64,000 bases of DNA from Planctomycetota bacterium (GTDB taxonomy: Bacteria; Planctomycetota; UBA1135; GCA-002686595): the NCBI GenBank assembly GCA_016712565.1, contig JADJQU010000008.1, positions 166,180-230,179 of the forward strand, read 5' to 3'. Position 1 is the first letter of the stretch, and every line of letters starts with the position of its first letter. The translations under genes were made by a program, and so were the position numbers. The notes beneath the pieces are model-generated. The model worked only from the letters and a program-made list of their open reading frames with translations, was not told the origin of the DNA and made no database searches. Shown piece by piece: positions 16,453 to 25,769 of the stretch.

Positions 16453-17022
16453 ATGTGGCGTGAGCTTCGTCCGGCCTCGGTCCTCTTCATCGTCCTGACG
16501 CTGTTGACGGGGGTCGCCTATCCGTTCCTGGTGACGGTGGCGGCCCAGGGGGCCTTCCCCGAGCAGGCGGCCGGCAGCTTGCTGAAGCGCGAGGGTCGCC
16601 TGATCGGTTCCCTGCTCATCGGCCAGCCCTTCGACGACCCGCGCTACTTCTGGGGCAGGCCCTCGCTCACCGGGCCGGTTCCCAACAACGGCGCGGCGTC
16701 CTCGGGCTCCAACCGCGGGCCCACGAATCCCGCGCTGGCCGAGGAGCTGGCCGCCCGCGTCAGCCGGCTGCGCGAAGATCCCGCCGCGCCACGACTCCCT
16801 CCGGCGGATCTGGTCACCAGCAGCGCGTCGGGGCTCGATCCCCACATCAGCCCGGCGGCCGCGCGCTTCCAGGTGACGCGCGTGGCGACCGCGCGCGGCC
16901 TGGCACTCGACGCCGTGATCGCCCTGGTGGAAGCCCACGTGGAGGGACGCACCTTCGGCCTCCTGGGCGAGCCGCGCGTCAACGTCCTGCGGCTCAACTT
17001 GGCGCTGGACGACTTACACTAG
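16453..17022 (+). CDS. kdpC: K+-transporting ATPase subunit C
   Basis: A 189-residue KdpC. It has a single N-terminal helix (RPASVLFIVLTLLTGVAYPF), the conserved GSLLIGQPF and DPRYFWGRPS segments, and the C-terminal signature SGLDPHISPAAARFQVTRVA. The start at 16453 is preceded by an AGGAG sequence 12-8 nt upstream, one of the few clear ribosome-binding sites in the operon. It links KdpA and KdpB and increases ATP affinity. Confidence 0.96.
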   Translation: MWRELRPASVLFIVLTLLTGVAYPFLVTVAAQGAFPEQAAGSLLKREGRLIGSLLIGQPFDDPRYFWGRPSLTGPVPNNGAASSGSNRGPTNPALAEELAARVSRLREDPAAPRLPPADLVTSSASGLDPHISPAAARFQVTRVATARGLALDAVIALVEAHVEGRTFGLLGEPRVNVLRLNLALDDLH

Positions 17023-17033
17023 CTCGGAGCCCC

Positions 17034-19733
17034 ATGGATTCGCGAAGACCGACGCCGGAAGCCATGCTGGAGCGAGCCGCGCAGGAGACCGCGCGCAATC
17101 GCCGGGGCCGCCTCAAGCTCTTCTTTGGTGCCGTGCCCGGCGTGGGGAAGACCTACGCCATGCTGGAGGAGGCTCGCGCGCGACGGGCCCAGGGCACGGA
17201 CGTGGTCATCGGGCTCCTCGAAACCCACGGACGGAAGGAGACCGCGGCCCTGGCCCGGGACCTCGAGCTGTTGCCGCGCCGAAGCGTGTTCCACCGCGGC
17301 GTGGAGCTGCAGGAGTTCGATCTCGACGCCGCCCTGGCGCGCCACCCGACCCTGCTTCTCGTGGATGAGCTGGCCCACACCAACGCACCGGGGTCGCGCC
17401 ACGCCCGTCGCTGGCAGGATGTCGTCGAGCTGCTCGAGTCCGGAATCGACGTCTACAGCACGCTGAACGTGCAGCACGTCGAGAGCCTCAACGACGTGGT
17501 CAGCGGGATCACCGGCGTGGCCGTCCACGAGACGGTGCCCGATTCCCTGATCGACCTCGCCGACGAGATCGAGCTGATCGACCTGCCCCCGGATGACCTG
17601 CTCAAGCGGCTGGCCGAAGGCAAGGTGTACGTGCCCGCACAGGCCGAGCGCGCCAGCGCCAATTTCTTCAGGAAGGGCAATCTGATCGCGCTGCGGGAGC
17701 TGGCGCTGCGGCGCACCGCCGAGCGCGTGGACGACCAAGCCGCCGAATGGCGCCGCGACCAGGGGATCGAAGGAGCCTGGCCCATCGGCGAACGGTTGCT
17801 GGTGGCGATCGACTGGACCTCGAGCGCTTCCGATCTGATCCGGGCGGGCCGGCGCATGTCGGCGCGCCTGCGCGCTCCCTGGATCGTCATGACCGTGGAG
17901 ACCAGGGCCTTCGAACGCCGCTCCGAGACCGAGCGCGAGCGCCTGGCCGCCCACCTGGCCCTGGCCCAGCGCCTGGGCGCCGAGACGCTGGTGCTGCGCG
18001 GGGAGCGCGTGGGCGAGGAGATCCTCAACGTGGCGCGGGAACGCGACATCACCCGCATCCTCGTGGGCCGTCCGCGATCGCCGCGCTGGCTGCGGGTCCT
18101 GCGCGGCTCCGTGGTGGACAACCTCGTGCGCAGGTCCGAGAACGTGGAGGTCTTGGTGACCTCCGGTGAGCCCGAGAGGGAGCCGGCCCCGCCCCGGATG
18201 CCGCGGGAACGCCGCTGGAGCGCCGACGAGTACCGCTGGGTGCCCGTGCCGATCGTGGTCTGCACCCTCGTGGGGCTCCTGACCCGCGAGGTCTTCACCC
18301 TGGCCGACCAGGCGATGATCTTCCTGCTCGGAGTGCTGATCGCCTCCAGCCGCCTGTCCCGCGGACCGTCCCTGATGGTGGCCGTGCTCAGCATCGCCGC
18401 CCTCGATTTCTTCTTCGTGCCGCCCTACAACACCTTCGCGGTCTCGGACGTGCGTTACGTGGTCACGTTCGCCGTGATGCTCGTCGTGGCGGTCAGCGTG
18501 AGCCATCGCACCGTGCTGATGCGCGAGCAAGCGGACGCGGCGCGGGAGCGCGAGCGGCGCACGGCCTCGCTGTTCGAAATGAGCCGCGCCCTGGGTGGCG
18601 AGAGCGAGCCGGAGCCGATCGCCGCAACCGCCGCCCGGCACGTGCGCAACCTGCTGGGCTGCGACGTCGCCGTCTACCGCGGAAGCACGGGCGGCGAACT
18701 CGAACGGCTGGTGCGGGGGGCTTCGGAGGGCCTGGCCTCGGATCGCGAGCTCGCCGTGGCCCGCTGGGTGTTGGACCACGGACGCCCGGCCGGAGCGGGC
18801 ACGGACACCCTCCCGGCGTCCCAGGGGCTCTATTTGCCCATGACCGGCACGACCGGCACCTTCGGCGTTTTCGCGGTGGCCACGAGGCGGCGCGAGGACG
18901 AGTTGTCGCCCTCCCAGCGGCAGATCCTGGAGACCTTCGTGGCCCAGACGGCCTCGGCCCTGGAGCGCGTCGCCCTGTCCGAGGAGGCCGCGCGCTCGCG
19001 CATCGCCGCGGAGACCGAGCGCATGCGCAGCTCGCTGCTCTCCAGTGTTTCCCACGACCTGCGCACGCCCCTGGCCTCGATCACGGGCTCGGCCCAGGTC
19101 CTGCTGGCCGAAGGGGGCTCCCTGGACGAGCAGCCGCGCCGGGAGCTGCTCCAGGGCATCCGAGAGGAGGCCGACCGGTTGGGTCGTCTCGTGACGAACC
19201 TGCTGGACCTCACGCGCATCGAATCGGGTGCCCTGGAGGTCAAGAAGGAGTGGTGTCCCGTGGACGAGGTGGTCCATTCCGCGGTGGAGCGCGTGCGTCG
19301 CCAACTGGGCGGCCGTCCGGTGCACGTCGAGCTGCCCGAGCAGGTGCTCCTGGCTCCCATGGACCCCGTGCTGCTGGAGCAGGTGCTGGTCAACCTGATC
19401 GAGAACGCCCACAAGTACAGCCCCGGCGGGGGGGAGATCGAGGTGCTCGTGCGCCGCGGCGCGGGACGCGCGGAGTTCGAGGTCCGCGATCGCGGCGTGG
19501 GCATTCCCGCCGGCGCCGAGCAGCGGATCTTCGAGAAGTTCTTCCGCGCCAGCCCGGAGAATTCCACCCAGGGTGCGGGCCTGGGTCTGGCCGTGGCGCG
19601 CGCCCTGGTGGCGGCCCACGGAGGTTCGATCACGGCCCGCAATCGCCCGGACGGGGGCGCGGTGCTCCAGTTCGACGTGCCCATCGTGGGTGCGCCGCCC
19701 CGGAGCCTCGGGGATCACGGAGAGGACCTGTGA
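17034..19733 (+). CDS. kdpD: Osmosensitive K+ sensor histidine kinase KdpD
   Basis: An 899-residue full-length KdpD. Residues ~20-230 are the KdpD domain, with Walker A GAVPGVGKTYAML and Walker B LLLVDELAHTNAPGSRH. A universal-stress-protein-like domain follows (~250-375, RILVGRPRSPRW). The DUF4118 membrane block is around 400-500 (VPIVVCTLVGLLTREVF). A GAF-like domain covers ~515-655. The HisKA motif is SSVSHDLRTPLASITGSAQ with phospho-His near residue 672, and the HATPase has NLIENAHKYSP and GAGLGLAVARALV. Its stop overlaps the kdpE GTG start. Confidence 0.96.
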   Translation: MDSRRPTPEAMLERAAQETARNRRGRLKLFFGAVPGVGKTYAMLEEARARRAQGTDVVIGLLETHGRKETAALARDLELLPRRSVFHRGVELQEFDLDAALARHPTLLLVDELAHTNAPGSRHARRWQDVVELLESGIDVYSTLNVQHVESLNDVVSGITGVAVHETVPDSLIDLADEIELIDLPPDDLLKRLAEGKVYVPAQAERASANFFRKGNLIALRELALRRTAERVDDQAAEWRRDQGIEGAWPIGERLLVAIDWTSSASDLIRAGRRMSARLRAPWIVMTVETRAFERRSETERERLAAHLALAQRLGAETLVLRGERVGEEILNVARERDITRILVGRPRSPRWLRVLRGSVVDNLVRRSENVEVLVTSGEPEREPAPPRMPRERRWSADEYRWVPVPIVVCTLVGLLTREVFTLADQAMIFLLGVLIASSRLSRGPSLMVAVLSIAALDFFFVPPYNTFAVSDVRYVVTFAVMLVVAVSVSHRTVLMREQADAARERERRTASLFEMSRALGGESEPEPIAATAARHVRNLLGCDVAVYRGSTGGELERLVRGASEGLASDRELAVARWVLDHGRPAGAGTDTLPASQGLYLPMTGTTGTFGVFAVATRRREDELSPSQRQILETFVAQTASALERVALSEEAARSRIAAETERMRSSLLSSVSHDLRTPLASITGSAQVLLAEGGSLDEQPRRELLQGIREEADRLGRLVTNLLDLTRIESGALEVKKEWCPVDEVVHSAVERVRRQLGGRPVHVELPEQVLLAPMDPVLLEQVLVNLIENAHKYSPGGGEIEVLVRRGAGRAEFEVRDRGVGIPAGAEQRIFEKFFRASPENSTQGAGLGLAVARALVAAHGGSITARNRPDGGAVLQFDVPIVGAPPRSLGDHGEDL

Positions 19734-20446
19734 GTCCCGGGCCCGACGCAACGGCGCCCCAGGTGCTCGTCGTCGAGGACGAGCCCCAGGTGCAGCGCTT
19801 CCTGCGCGCGGGCCTGCAGAATCACGGCTACCGGCTGTTGGAGGCGCGCACGGGCAAGGAGGCGTTGCTGCAGGCCGAGCAGCACGTTCCCGATCTGGTG
19901 CTCCTGGATCTGGGCCTCCCCGACATGGACGGCCTCGAAGTGGCCCGGAGCCTGCGGCGCTGGACCCAGCTGCCGATCCTGGTGCTCTCGGCCCGCGGGC
20001 AGGAACGCATGAAGGTCGAAGCCCTCGACGCGGGAGCCGACGACTACCTGACCAAGCCCTTCGGCATGGAGGAGCTCCTGGCCCGCATTCGCGTGGCCCT
20101 GCGCCACAGCGCCCGGGTCGGCGCCCACAACCCCAACGCCGCCTTCAGCTCGGGTCCCCTGACGGTGGACCTCGACCTGCGGCGCGTCACCGTGGCCGAC
20201 CGCGAGGTGAAGCTGACGCCGATCGAGTTCAAGCTCCTGTCGGTCCTGGTCAAGCACGCGGGCAAGGTGGTGACCCACCGGCAACTCCTGTCCGAGGTGT
20301 GGGGACCCCGCGCCGCCGACGAGACCCAGTACCTGCGCGTGTACATGACGCACCTGCGCCGCAAGCTGGACCCCGGGCCCGAGCACGGCCGGGTGTTCGA
20401 AACCGAAGCCGGCGTGGGCTACCGCCTATGCTGGGAGCCGGACTGA
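19730..20446 (+). CDS. kdpE: KDP operon response regulator
   Basis: A 238-residue OmpR/PhoB-type regulator. The receiver domain has VLVVEDEPQVQRFL and the phospho-acceptor in DLVLLDLGLPDMDGLEV (first D of LLDLGLP), and Lys in YLTKPF. The winged-helix DNA-binding domain contains LTPIEFKLLSVLVKHAGKVV and ends EAGVGYRLCWEPD. GTG at 19730 overlaps the kdpD stop (GTGA). It presumably activates transcription from the region upstream of 12371. Confidence 0.95.
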   Translation: MSPGPDATAPQVLVVEDEPQVQRFLRAGLQNHGYRLLEARTGKEALLQAEQHVPDLVLLDLGLPDMDGLEVARSLRRWTQLPILVLSARGQERMKVEALDAGADDYLTKPFGMEELLARIRVALRHSARVGAHNPNAAFSSGPLTVDLDLRRVTVADREVKLTPIEFKLLSVLVKHAGKVVTHRQLLSEVWGPRAADETQYLRVYMTHLRRKLDPGPEHGRVFETEAGVGYRLCWEPD

Positions 20447-20656
20447 CGGGAGCGTCGGGTGGAAGCGTTGCTGCACCGCGCACCCACATGGGCGCCTGTC
20501 CGTTCGACCACTGCCCGCGGACGCTCCCCAGCAAGCGACCCCCAACATCCAGGGCTGCCTGCCTCGGCCCGGTTGGAATGGACGCGCGCGGTGCGTTGTC
20601 TCGCGATCAAGCGCGCCGAGTCGCTGAACTGCGGCGGACATTCGCCGCCGAACGAC

Positions 20657-20692
20657 GGCTCGAACCTCTCGAACGAGATCCGCTTCGGAATC
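20657..20692. repeat. Copy 2 of the 36-bp direct repeat flanking the kdp region
   Basis: The core is TCGAACGAGATCCGCTTCGG. It matches the copy at 11317-11352 at 31 of 36 positions. It sits in the 276-nt intergenic stretch after kdpE, which otherwise holds only a short hairpin (GGCGGACATTCGCCGCC region) and nothing else I recognise. Confidence 0.5.
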
Positions 20693-20722
20693 TGCCCGTG
20701 GGGCAGGCGGGCGGGCCTCGCC

Positions 20723-22420
20723 TCACTCCGGGCAGATCGTGAACTCCAGGGCGTCCGACAGCGCGGCATCCACGGGAGGAGGAAAGCCAGGGTCGCGACC
20801 CCAGAATTGCACGTTCACGACCGTGCCCGCCACGGCAAGGTACGGGGCGGGCGTGCTGCCGAGCAGACCCGTCGCGTACGCATTCAAATCGATCACGTAC
20901 ACGCCGGAGCAATCGACCGTTCCCGGATTGCCACCGGATTGGACCACCACCGTCCGCTGGAGGGGCGTGCGCAGGCACAGCCACCCGCCCTGGAACGGCA
21001 GGGCGTCTCGGCCCGAGTTCGTGTACGCCAGCAAGCCGACCGTGTTGTTGATCACGTTCGTCGCGTGGATCGTGAAGCCGTAGAAGGAACTGGCGCTCGA
21101 AGTCCCGGTCGCACCGATCGCGGGGACGCAGCCCAATGAGTTGACCTTGGCGGTGCAGTACGCGATCGGAGGCCGGCACGGTTCAATGAAGTGCGCGAGC
21201 CACGCGTCGCCGGGCCCGCCCTGGGCCGGGCCTCCGAGACTTCCATAGGTACCCCCGGCCAGGTGAATCCCGCCGGCACCATCCGGGATCGGAGCGCTGG
21301 GCCAGTCGTACTGATTGGTCCCAAACTGCGTGAGCCAGGTCCGTCGACCCGCACCGTCATAGTGCGCGAGCCAGATGTCCGAAAATCCCGCATTCGGCGC
21401 GGCCAGACTTCCGTCCGTGCTCCCGGCCACATAGACACCCCCCAGTCGGTCAGGGGCTGCCCCGGAGGGCCAGGTCATTGGCGCATTGCCAATGGTCTTC
21501 GTCCACAGCTGGGCTCCCGCAGCGTCGATGCGCGTGATCCACGCCTGAGTGGCCCCCTTGGCTCCGGTGACATAGGCCCCTCCCGAGCCGTCAGGCGCGG
21601 AGTGGAACGAATACTCATTGTCTGCCGTGCCGAACTGACGAATCCAGACCTGATTCCCGAGAGAGTCGAAGCGCGCGACCCATGCGTCATGGCCGCCGAG
21701 AAGCGGCCCGCCGAGGCTGCCTGCGGTACGCCGTTGAGGTAGACACCGCCGGAGGCATCCGACGCGGCGCCGCGACCGTAGTCGTCGGCTGGCGTGCCGA
21801 ACTGCCGAACCCACAGCGAGTTCCCGGTCCGATCGAGGCGTGCGACCCAGGCGTCCCTTCCGCCCCAGCTTCCCGACCCGAGGCGCCCTCGCACACTTCC
21901 GCAGGCATAGACTCCGCCTGCGGCGTCCGACGCAAGGCCGCCAAGTTCCACCGAGTCCCACGTGTGGAATTGGCGAATCCAGCTCTGATTCCCCGCGGCA
22001 TCGAAGTGGGCGAGCCAGACGTTGGACTGAGCGAAATGCGGGTCTTCTGACGCGGTTCCGGCGACGTCACCCGCCGGCCGAAAGGGCGCTCGAGCGGCAG
22101 GTGCACCAGGGGAGACCAACTGTTCAGAATGCTCGGAATGGCGATCCTGCGCCGCCAAGTCTCATTCCCGGAGCCGTCAAAGCGCGCGAGCCAGGCGTCG
22201 GTCGGTGAAAGAGCATAGGTCGAGACCTTCCTCAGGCACGGTACGAACAGACCACCCGATCCGTCCGGGGCGACGACGCCGGGGTTGTCATGGCCGCTGG
22301 TACCGAATTGCGTGATCCAGAGTTGCGGCAGCGACGAAGCCGGGAGCGCCAGTGCGAGGACGGCAAGCGCAGCGCGCAGACGGTTGAAGCACTGGCCACG
22401 GAGTCTCTCGCATGTGACGC
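20723..22420 (-). pseudogene. Frameshifted secreted beta-propeller (SBBP-repeat) protein with YCTAK C-terminal module
   Basis: The coding sense is spread over three frames, so the gene is broken or carries sequencing indels. Segment 1 (about 22400-22080) has a signal-like stretch (RAALAVLALALPASS) and LWITQFGTSGHDN. Segment 2 (about 22100-21735) contains WLAHFDAAGNQSWIRQFHT and DAWVARLDRTGNSLWVRQFG. Segment 3 (about 21735-20723) continues with GSLGGPLLGGHDAWVARFDS and ends in the module YCTAKVNSLGCVPAIG...EFTICPE. Each repeat of ~60 residues follows the pattern DAWxARxDxxGNxxWxRQFGT, typical of SBBP seven-bladed propellers. One shift lies near 21733-21737 and one near 22060-22130. No in-frame ATG precedes the signal; an ATG at 22413 is in another frame, hinting at a third shift. 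The C-terminal module is shared with the lectin-like protein ending at 26069. Confidence 0.75.
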
Positions 22421-22784
22421 GTGAGCAGGCTTCATCCCGCGTAGCACGGCTTTGAGGGGGCCACCGCGAGTCTCCCCGAAGGGCCAGACGACAGGGCCGT
22501 GCGAACCGCACGCGCGTGCGGTTTCGCTCGACCGTATGGCCCAGGTCCCAGCGCAGGGCGGGTTGATCGTCTCCGACGCGCGGAGAGGCCCGAACTCGAT
22601 GCCCCGGATTCGCGGTTCAGTTTCCGTCCGACTGCCTGAGGACGCTCACGCGCGCCGACATGCCCGGACGCAAGACCGCCGTGGTGTCGGTGACTTCGAT
22701 CACGAGGCACGCCCTGCTCGTGGGCGGCAGGAGACTGCTGCGCGAGATCGATGGCCGTCGTCGTCGGCGTGAAGTGCCCCCGCG
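22421..22784. other. Intergenic region with a relic of an adaptor gene
   Basis: These 364 nt carry no intact gene. The right part encodes, on the minus strand, a short C-terminal relic described at 22617-22748. The left part shows nothing recognisable. Confidence 0.4.
22617..22748 (-). pseudogene. C-terminal relic of an HlyD/RND-type membrane-fusion protein
   Basis: A minus-strand frame of about 43 codons reads ...SRACLVIEVTDTTAVL, then RPGMSARVSVLRQSDGN and stop. The combination V-x-D/T-x-x-x-LRPGMSARV is characteristic of the last beta-barrel strand of periplasmic adaptor (HlyD-family) subunits. No start codon or upstream adaptor domains exist, since the UPF0016 gene lies immediately upstream. 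I read it as the residue of a deleted gene; the short length limits certainty. Confidence 0.35.
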
Positions 22785-23057
22785 TCAGATCTTGCCCCAC
22801 AGCATCAAGCCTCCGATCACGATGAAGGCCACGGCGCTGATGCGCTTGAGGACCTCCTCGGGAACCACCTTGAGCAGGGCCGCGCCGAAGACCACTCCCA
22901 GGAGCGTCACGGCGCAGAGGGCGAGCGCGGCGCCCGCGAAGGTCGCCCAGGGGGACTTGGTCTTGGCGACCATCGTGATCGTCGCGAGCTGGGTCTTGTC
23001 CCCGAGTTCGGCCAGGAAGATCAGTCCAAAGGTGCTGAGGGCCACTTTCCAGTTCAT
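22785..23057 (-). CDS. Half-size UPF0016 (GDT1/TMEM165-like) membrane protein
   Basis: A 90-residue protein with three hydrophobic helices and one copy of the family motif E-x-G-D-K-T (FLAELGDKTQLATITM). UPF0016 proteins export or import Mn2+/Ca2+. Most carry two inverted copies of the motif in about 200 residues, whereas single-copy forms must act as dimers. It ends FIVIGGLMLWGKI, as the family does. No adjacent second half is present, so a homodimer is likely. The product is expected in the inner membrane. Confidence 0.88.
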   Translation of the reverse strand: MNWKVALSTFGLIFLAELGDKTQLATITMVAKTKSPWATFAGAALALCAVTLLGVVFGAALLKVVPEEVLKRISAVAFIVIGGLMLWGKI

Positions 23058-23213
23058 GGCGTGAGCCTACGGCATGTTCCCCGTCGCGTCCCCAAGGGAA
23101 GGGCAAGATCGTTCACTCGCCGCCTCACGGAAGCGGCATCAAGAGCAAGCACGCCCTGGGGCGATCCGGGCCGGAACGCGCGCGTCGGGCCGCGCGGACC
23201 TCCCCCGCGCCGG

Positions 23214-25769
23214 TCAGCGCCGCACGAGGGTGATCTCGCCAGGCAAGAGACGCACCGGCGTGCGGCCCACCTCCTGGTCGCCCCGGTAGAACACCACCGT
23301 GCGAGCACCCTGGCCCACCGAGGCCACGTGGGAGTGGCCCTCCAGGATCGGCGGCCGCGCCATGAAATAGGTGGTCGTGCCCGTGCGCAGCGTCATCGTG
23401 AGCTCGCGCCCCTCGGCGTCCAGCAGGGCGAATTGATCGGCGAATTCAGGATCGACGAGTTCCACCTGCACCTGCATGCGTCGTTCGAGGACGATGCGCA
23501 AGTGGGGCCTCCTCCCCTCGGCGGATCCTTGCTCCCCGGAAGGCTCGCTGAACATCGCGGGATCGGGCGTGACCCCGCGGTCGACCACGTTGTTGCCGCT
23601 GAAATCCAGGGACACGCCCTCACGGGGAAGGCGTTCCAGCACGAAGCGGCCGTCGCTGTCCGTGACCGTTCCGTCGAGGGACATGCTGGTGGAGAACAGA
23701 TTCCGCCCCGCGTGGCGTGCCATGAAGCCCATGGTGCGGGGCACCACGCGCACATCGGCGAGGGGGACCCCCGCGTCATCCACCACGGTGCCCTCGAGCC
23801 CCGGCCAGCTTTGGGCCGCGTCGAAGCGCACCACCAGATCGGTCCGCCCGGCGGCCACGTGCGCCAGGGTCGCGCGCTCCAGGGTGGCTGCATCGACGGC
23901 GCACAGGGTGTACTCGCGGTCGAGCAGGCCGCCCAATTCGAAGCCGCCGTCCTCGCCGCTGGTGGCGAAGTGCCAGGCGTTCTCCGTGTCGCCCGCGAGC
24001 CAACCCTCCAATTGCAGGGTGCCGCCCGGGCCGTCGCCAAAGGTCGTCGTGTCGTCCAGCCACACGCGGGCCCCGGGAAGGGGCGTGCCGTCGGCGCGCA
24101 CCACGCGCCCAGAGATCGAAAGGGGCTTGCCCCCCAGGCGCAAGGTCACGAACTCGGGCCATTGGGCTTCGTCGCCCACCCTCGGCGGGACGTAGGACGC
24201 GGGCAGGCGGCCGGGGGCCAGGGCGCGCAGCTCCAGCGGGTCGCCCTTGAGGCTGCGGTAGGGCGAGCCCTGCTTCGCGATGGCGAATTCTCCGCGCTCG
24301 TCGCTGACCGTGGTCTCCAACCCCAGGGCCACCACAGCCTTGGGGACCGGGAGGTCGCCCTCGTCGACCACGCGGCCGCGCAACACGCCGTCGGCGCTGG
24401 AGGTGCGCGTCAACGTGATGGTCTTGAAGGGCCGGTCCGTCTCGACCAGTGGCGCCGAGAAGGGCACGTGTCCGCCGAGTTCGGCCGCCAGGCGCAAACC
24501 CGCGCAGCGCGGCAATCCCGGGAATTCGAATCGGCCTGCCTGGTCGGTCTTGCTCTTCGCGGTCACGTCTTCCGAGGAGTCCAGGTTCTCGGCGAAGCGC
24601 GTGCGCAGGGAGAACAGGGGCTGAACCGAGACCTCCACCTCCGAGAGCGCCATTCCCGCGTCGTCCACGACCATTCCGGCCAGCGCCGCGCTGGGGGCCA
24701 CGATGATCGTGCAGGTTTGCTGATCGGCCTCCCTGCCGAGCAGACCGGCGAACACCGTGGCCCAGCGCTCGTCGGCGATTTCCAGCCGCGCCGGCTGGGT
24801 GGGACGCGCGGGGCGCGGGATCGAGAAGCCGCCGGCCTCGTCGCTGGTGGCAACCACGGAGCCCCCTTCGGCGCCCTCGGCGAGGAGCCGGATGGGGACC
24901 CGCGCCACGGCGCGCGATTCCATGTCGAGCACGCGCCCGAGAATCAGCGAAGCCGTTGGGTTCTCCACGGGCGCCGCGGGCACGGGTAGGACCTCCCGTG
25001 GGGCGCGGGCGACGGCCTCGGCGGCCTGGACCTCGGCTTCGGCCGGCCGCTCCACCTGGGCGGGCTTTGGATTGCCCGCGTCCGACAGTTCTTGGGCCAG
25101 GGGCTGCGTGGGCTGCGAGTCCGTCACCAGGAACCACACCACGCCCACGGCGCACAGGGCCACGGCGGACAACGTCGCTTTCAAGTTCATGGCCAGGATC
25201 GAGGAGAGGGGGCCGAGGGGAGCCAGGGAGACGGAAGGGAGCGGCCATGCGAGGCAGGCCCACGCGGCGCGATCACCGCCGTGCTGGCGGTCGAGCCGGG
25301 CTCGCAGCAGGGAGAGCCCCCGCGCCAGCCGCGTGCGCACCGTGGCGGGGGGAACTCCCAGGGTGCGCGCGATCTCGTTCGGCCGCCGCGATTCGTAGAA
25401 ACGCAGGAGCAGCGTCGTGCGATACGGCTCCTCGAGTTCCATGACGCTTTGGACGAGCTCCCGTTGCAGGGCGGCGCGCTCGACGATTTCGTGAGTCGAG
25501 GGCAGGCCCTCGCGCCGCGCCGCCCGCTGCTCGTGGTGCCGGCGACGGCTTTGGGAGCGCAGGCCCGCGCGGGCGAAGTTGCGCAGCACCTCGGCCAGCC
25601 AGGCCCGCAGGCGTGTCGCCTCGCGGGGACCCTCGGCGCTGGCGCGAATCAACGTCTGCTGCACGATCTCGTCCGCGAGGTCGGGATCGCGCACCAAATG
25701 ACGGCTCAGGGCGCGGATCCAGTGGACCTCGGCCAGGAGCTGTTCCAGCGGCGGGGATTGCGGCTGCAT
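23214..25769 (-). CDS. ECF sigma factor fused to a membrane helix and carboxypeptidase-regulatory-like repeats
   Basis: An 851-residue fusion. Residues 1-165 are an ECF sigma-70: region 2 with HLVRDPDLADEIVQQTLIRA, region 4 with LEEPYRTTLLLRFYESRRP and the helix-turn-helix RTLGVPPATVRTRLARGL. Hydrophobic segments follow at about 175-210, the clearest being TLSAVALCAVGVVWFLV. The remaining ~640 residues hold several CarboxypepD_reg-type beta-sandwich repeats with the signature GxVxDxxGxPLxxxxV (LRGRVVDEGDLPVPKA, ISGRVVRADGTPLPGARV, LEGTVVDDAGVPLADVRV). The protein would therefore place a sigma domain in the cytoplasm and a large sensor-like domain outside. No anti-sigma gene is adjacent. The frame is continuous and ATG 25769 starts the sigma domain. 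Confidence 0.88.
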   Translation of the reverse strand: MQPQSPPLEQLLAEVHWIRALSRHLVRDPDLADEIVQQTLIRASAEGPREATRLRAWLAEVLRNFARAGLRSQSRRRHHEQRAARREGLPSTHEIVERAALQRELVQSVMELEEPYRTTLLLRFYESRRPNEIARTLGVPPATVRTRLARGLSLLRARLDRQHGGDRAAWACLAWPLPSVSLAPLGPLSSILAMNLKATLSAVALCAVGVVWFLVTDSQPTQPLAQELSDAGNPKPAQVERPAEAEVQAAEAVARAPREVLPVPAAPVENPTASLILGRVLDMESRAVARVPIRLLAEGAEGGSVVATSDEAGGFSIPRPARPTQPARLEIADERWATVFAGLLGREADQQTCTIIVAPSAALAGMVVDDAGMALSEVEVSVQPLFSLRTRFAENLDSSEDVTAKSKTDQAGRFEFPGLPRCAGLRLAAELGGHVPFSAPLVETDRPFKTITLTRTSSADGVLRGRVVDEGDLPVPKAVVALGLETTVSDERGEFAIAKQGSPYRSLKGDPLELRALAPGRLPASYVPPRVGDEAQWPEFVTLRLGGKPLSISGRVVRADGTPLPGARVWLDDTTTFGDGPGGTLQLEGWLAGDTENAWHFATSGEDGGFELGGLLDREYTLCAVDAATLERATLAHVAAGRTDLVVRFDAAQSWPGLEGTVVDDAGVPLADVRVVPRTMGFMARHAGRNLFSTSMSLDGTVTDSDGRFVLERLPREGVSLDFSGNNVVDRGVTPDPAMFSEPSGEQGSAEGRRPHLRIVLERRMQVQVELVDPEFADQFALLDAEGRELTMTLRTGTTTYFMARPPILEGHSHVASVGQGARTVVFYRGDQEVGRTPVRLLPGEITLVRR

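Noticed and set aside
17019..19751. A 910-codon minus-strand frame opposite kdpD
   Set aside because: kdpD has every expected motif in the other strand. The antisense product is low complexity and the frame is open because of codon bias.
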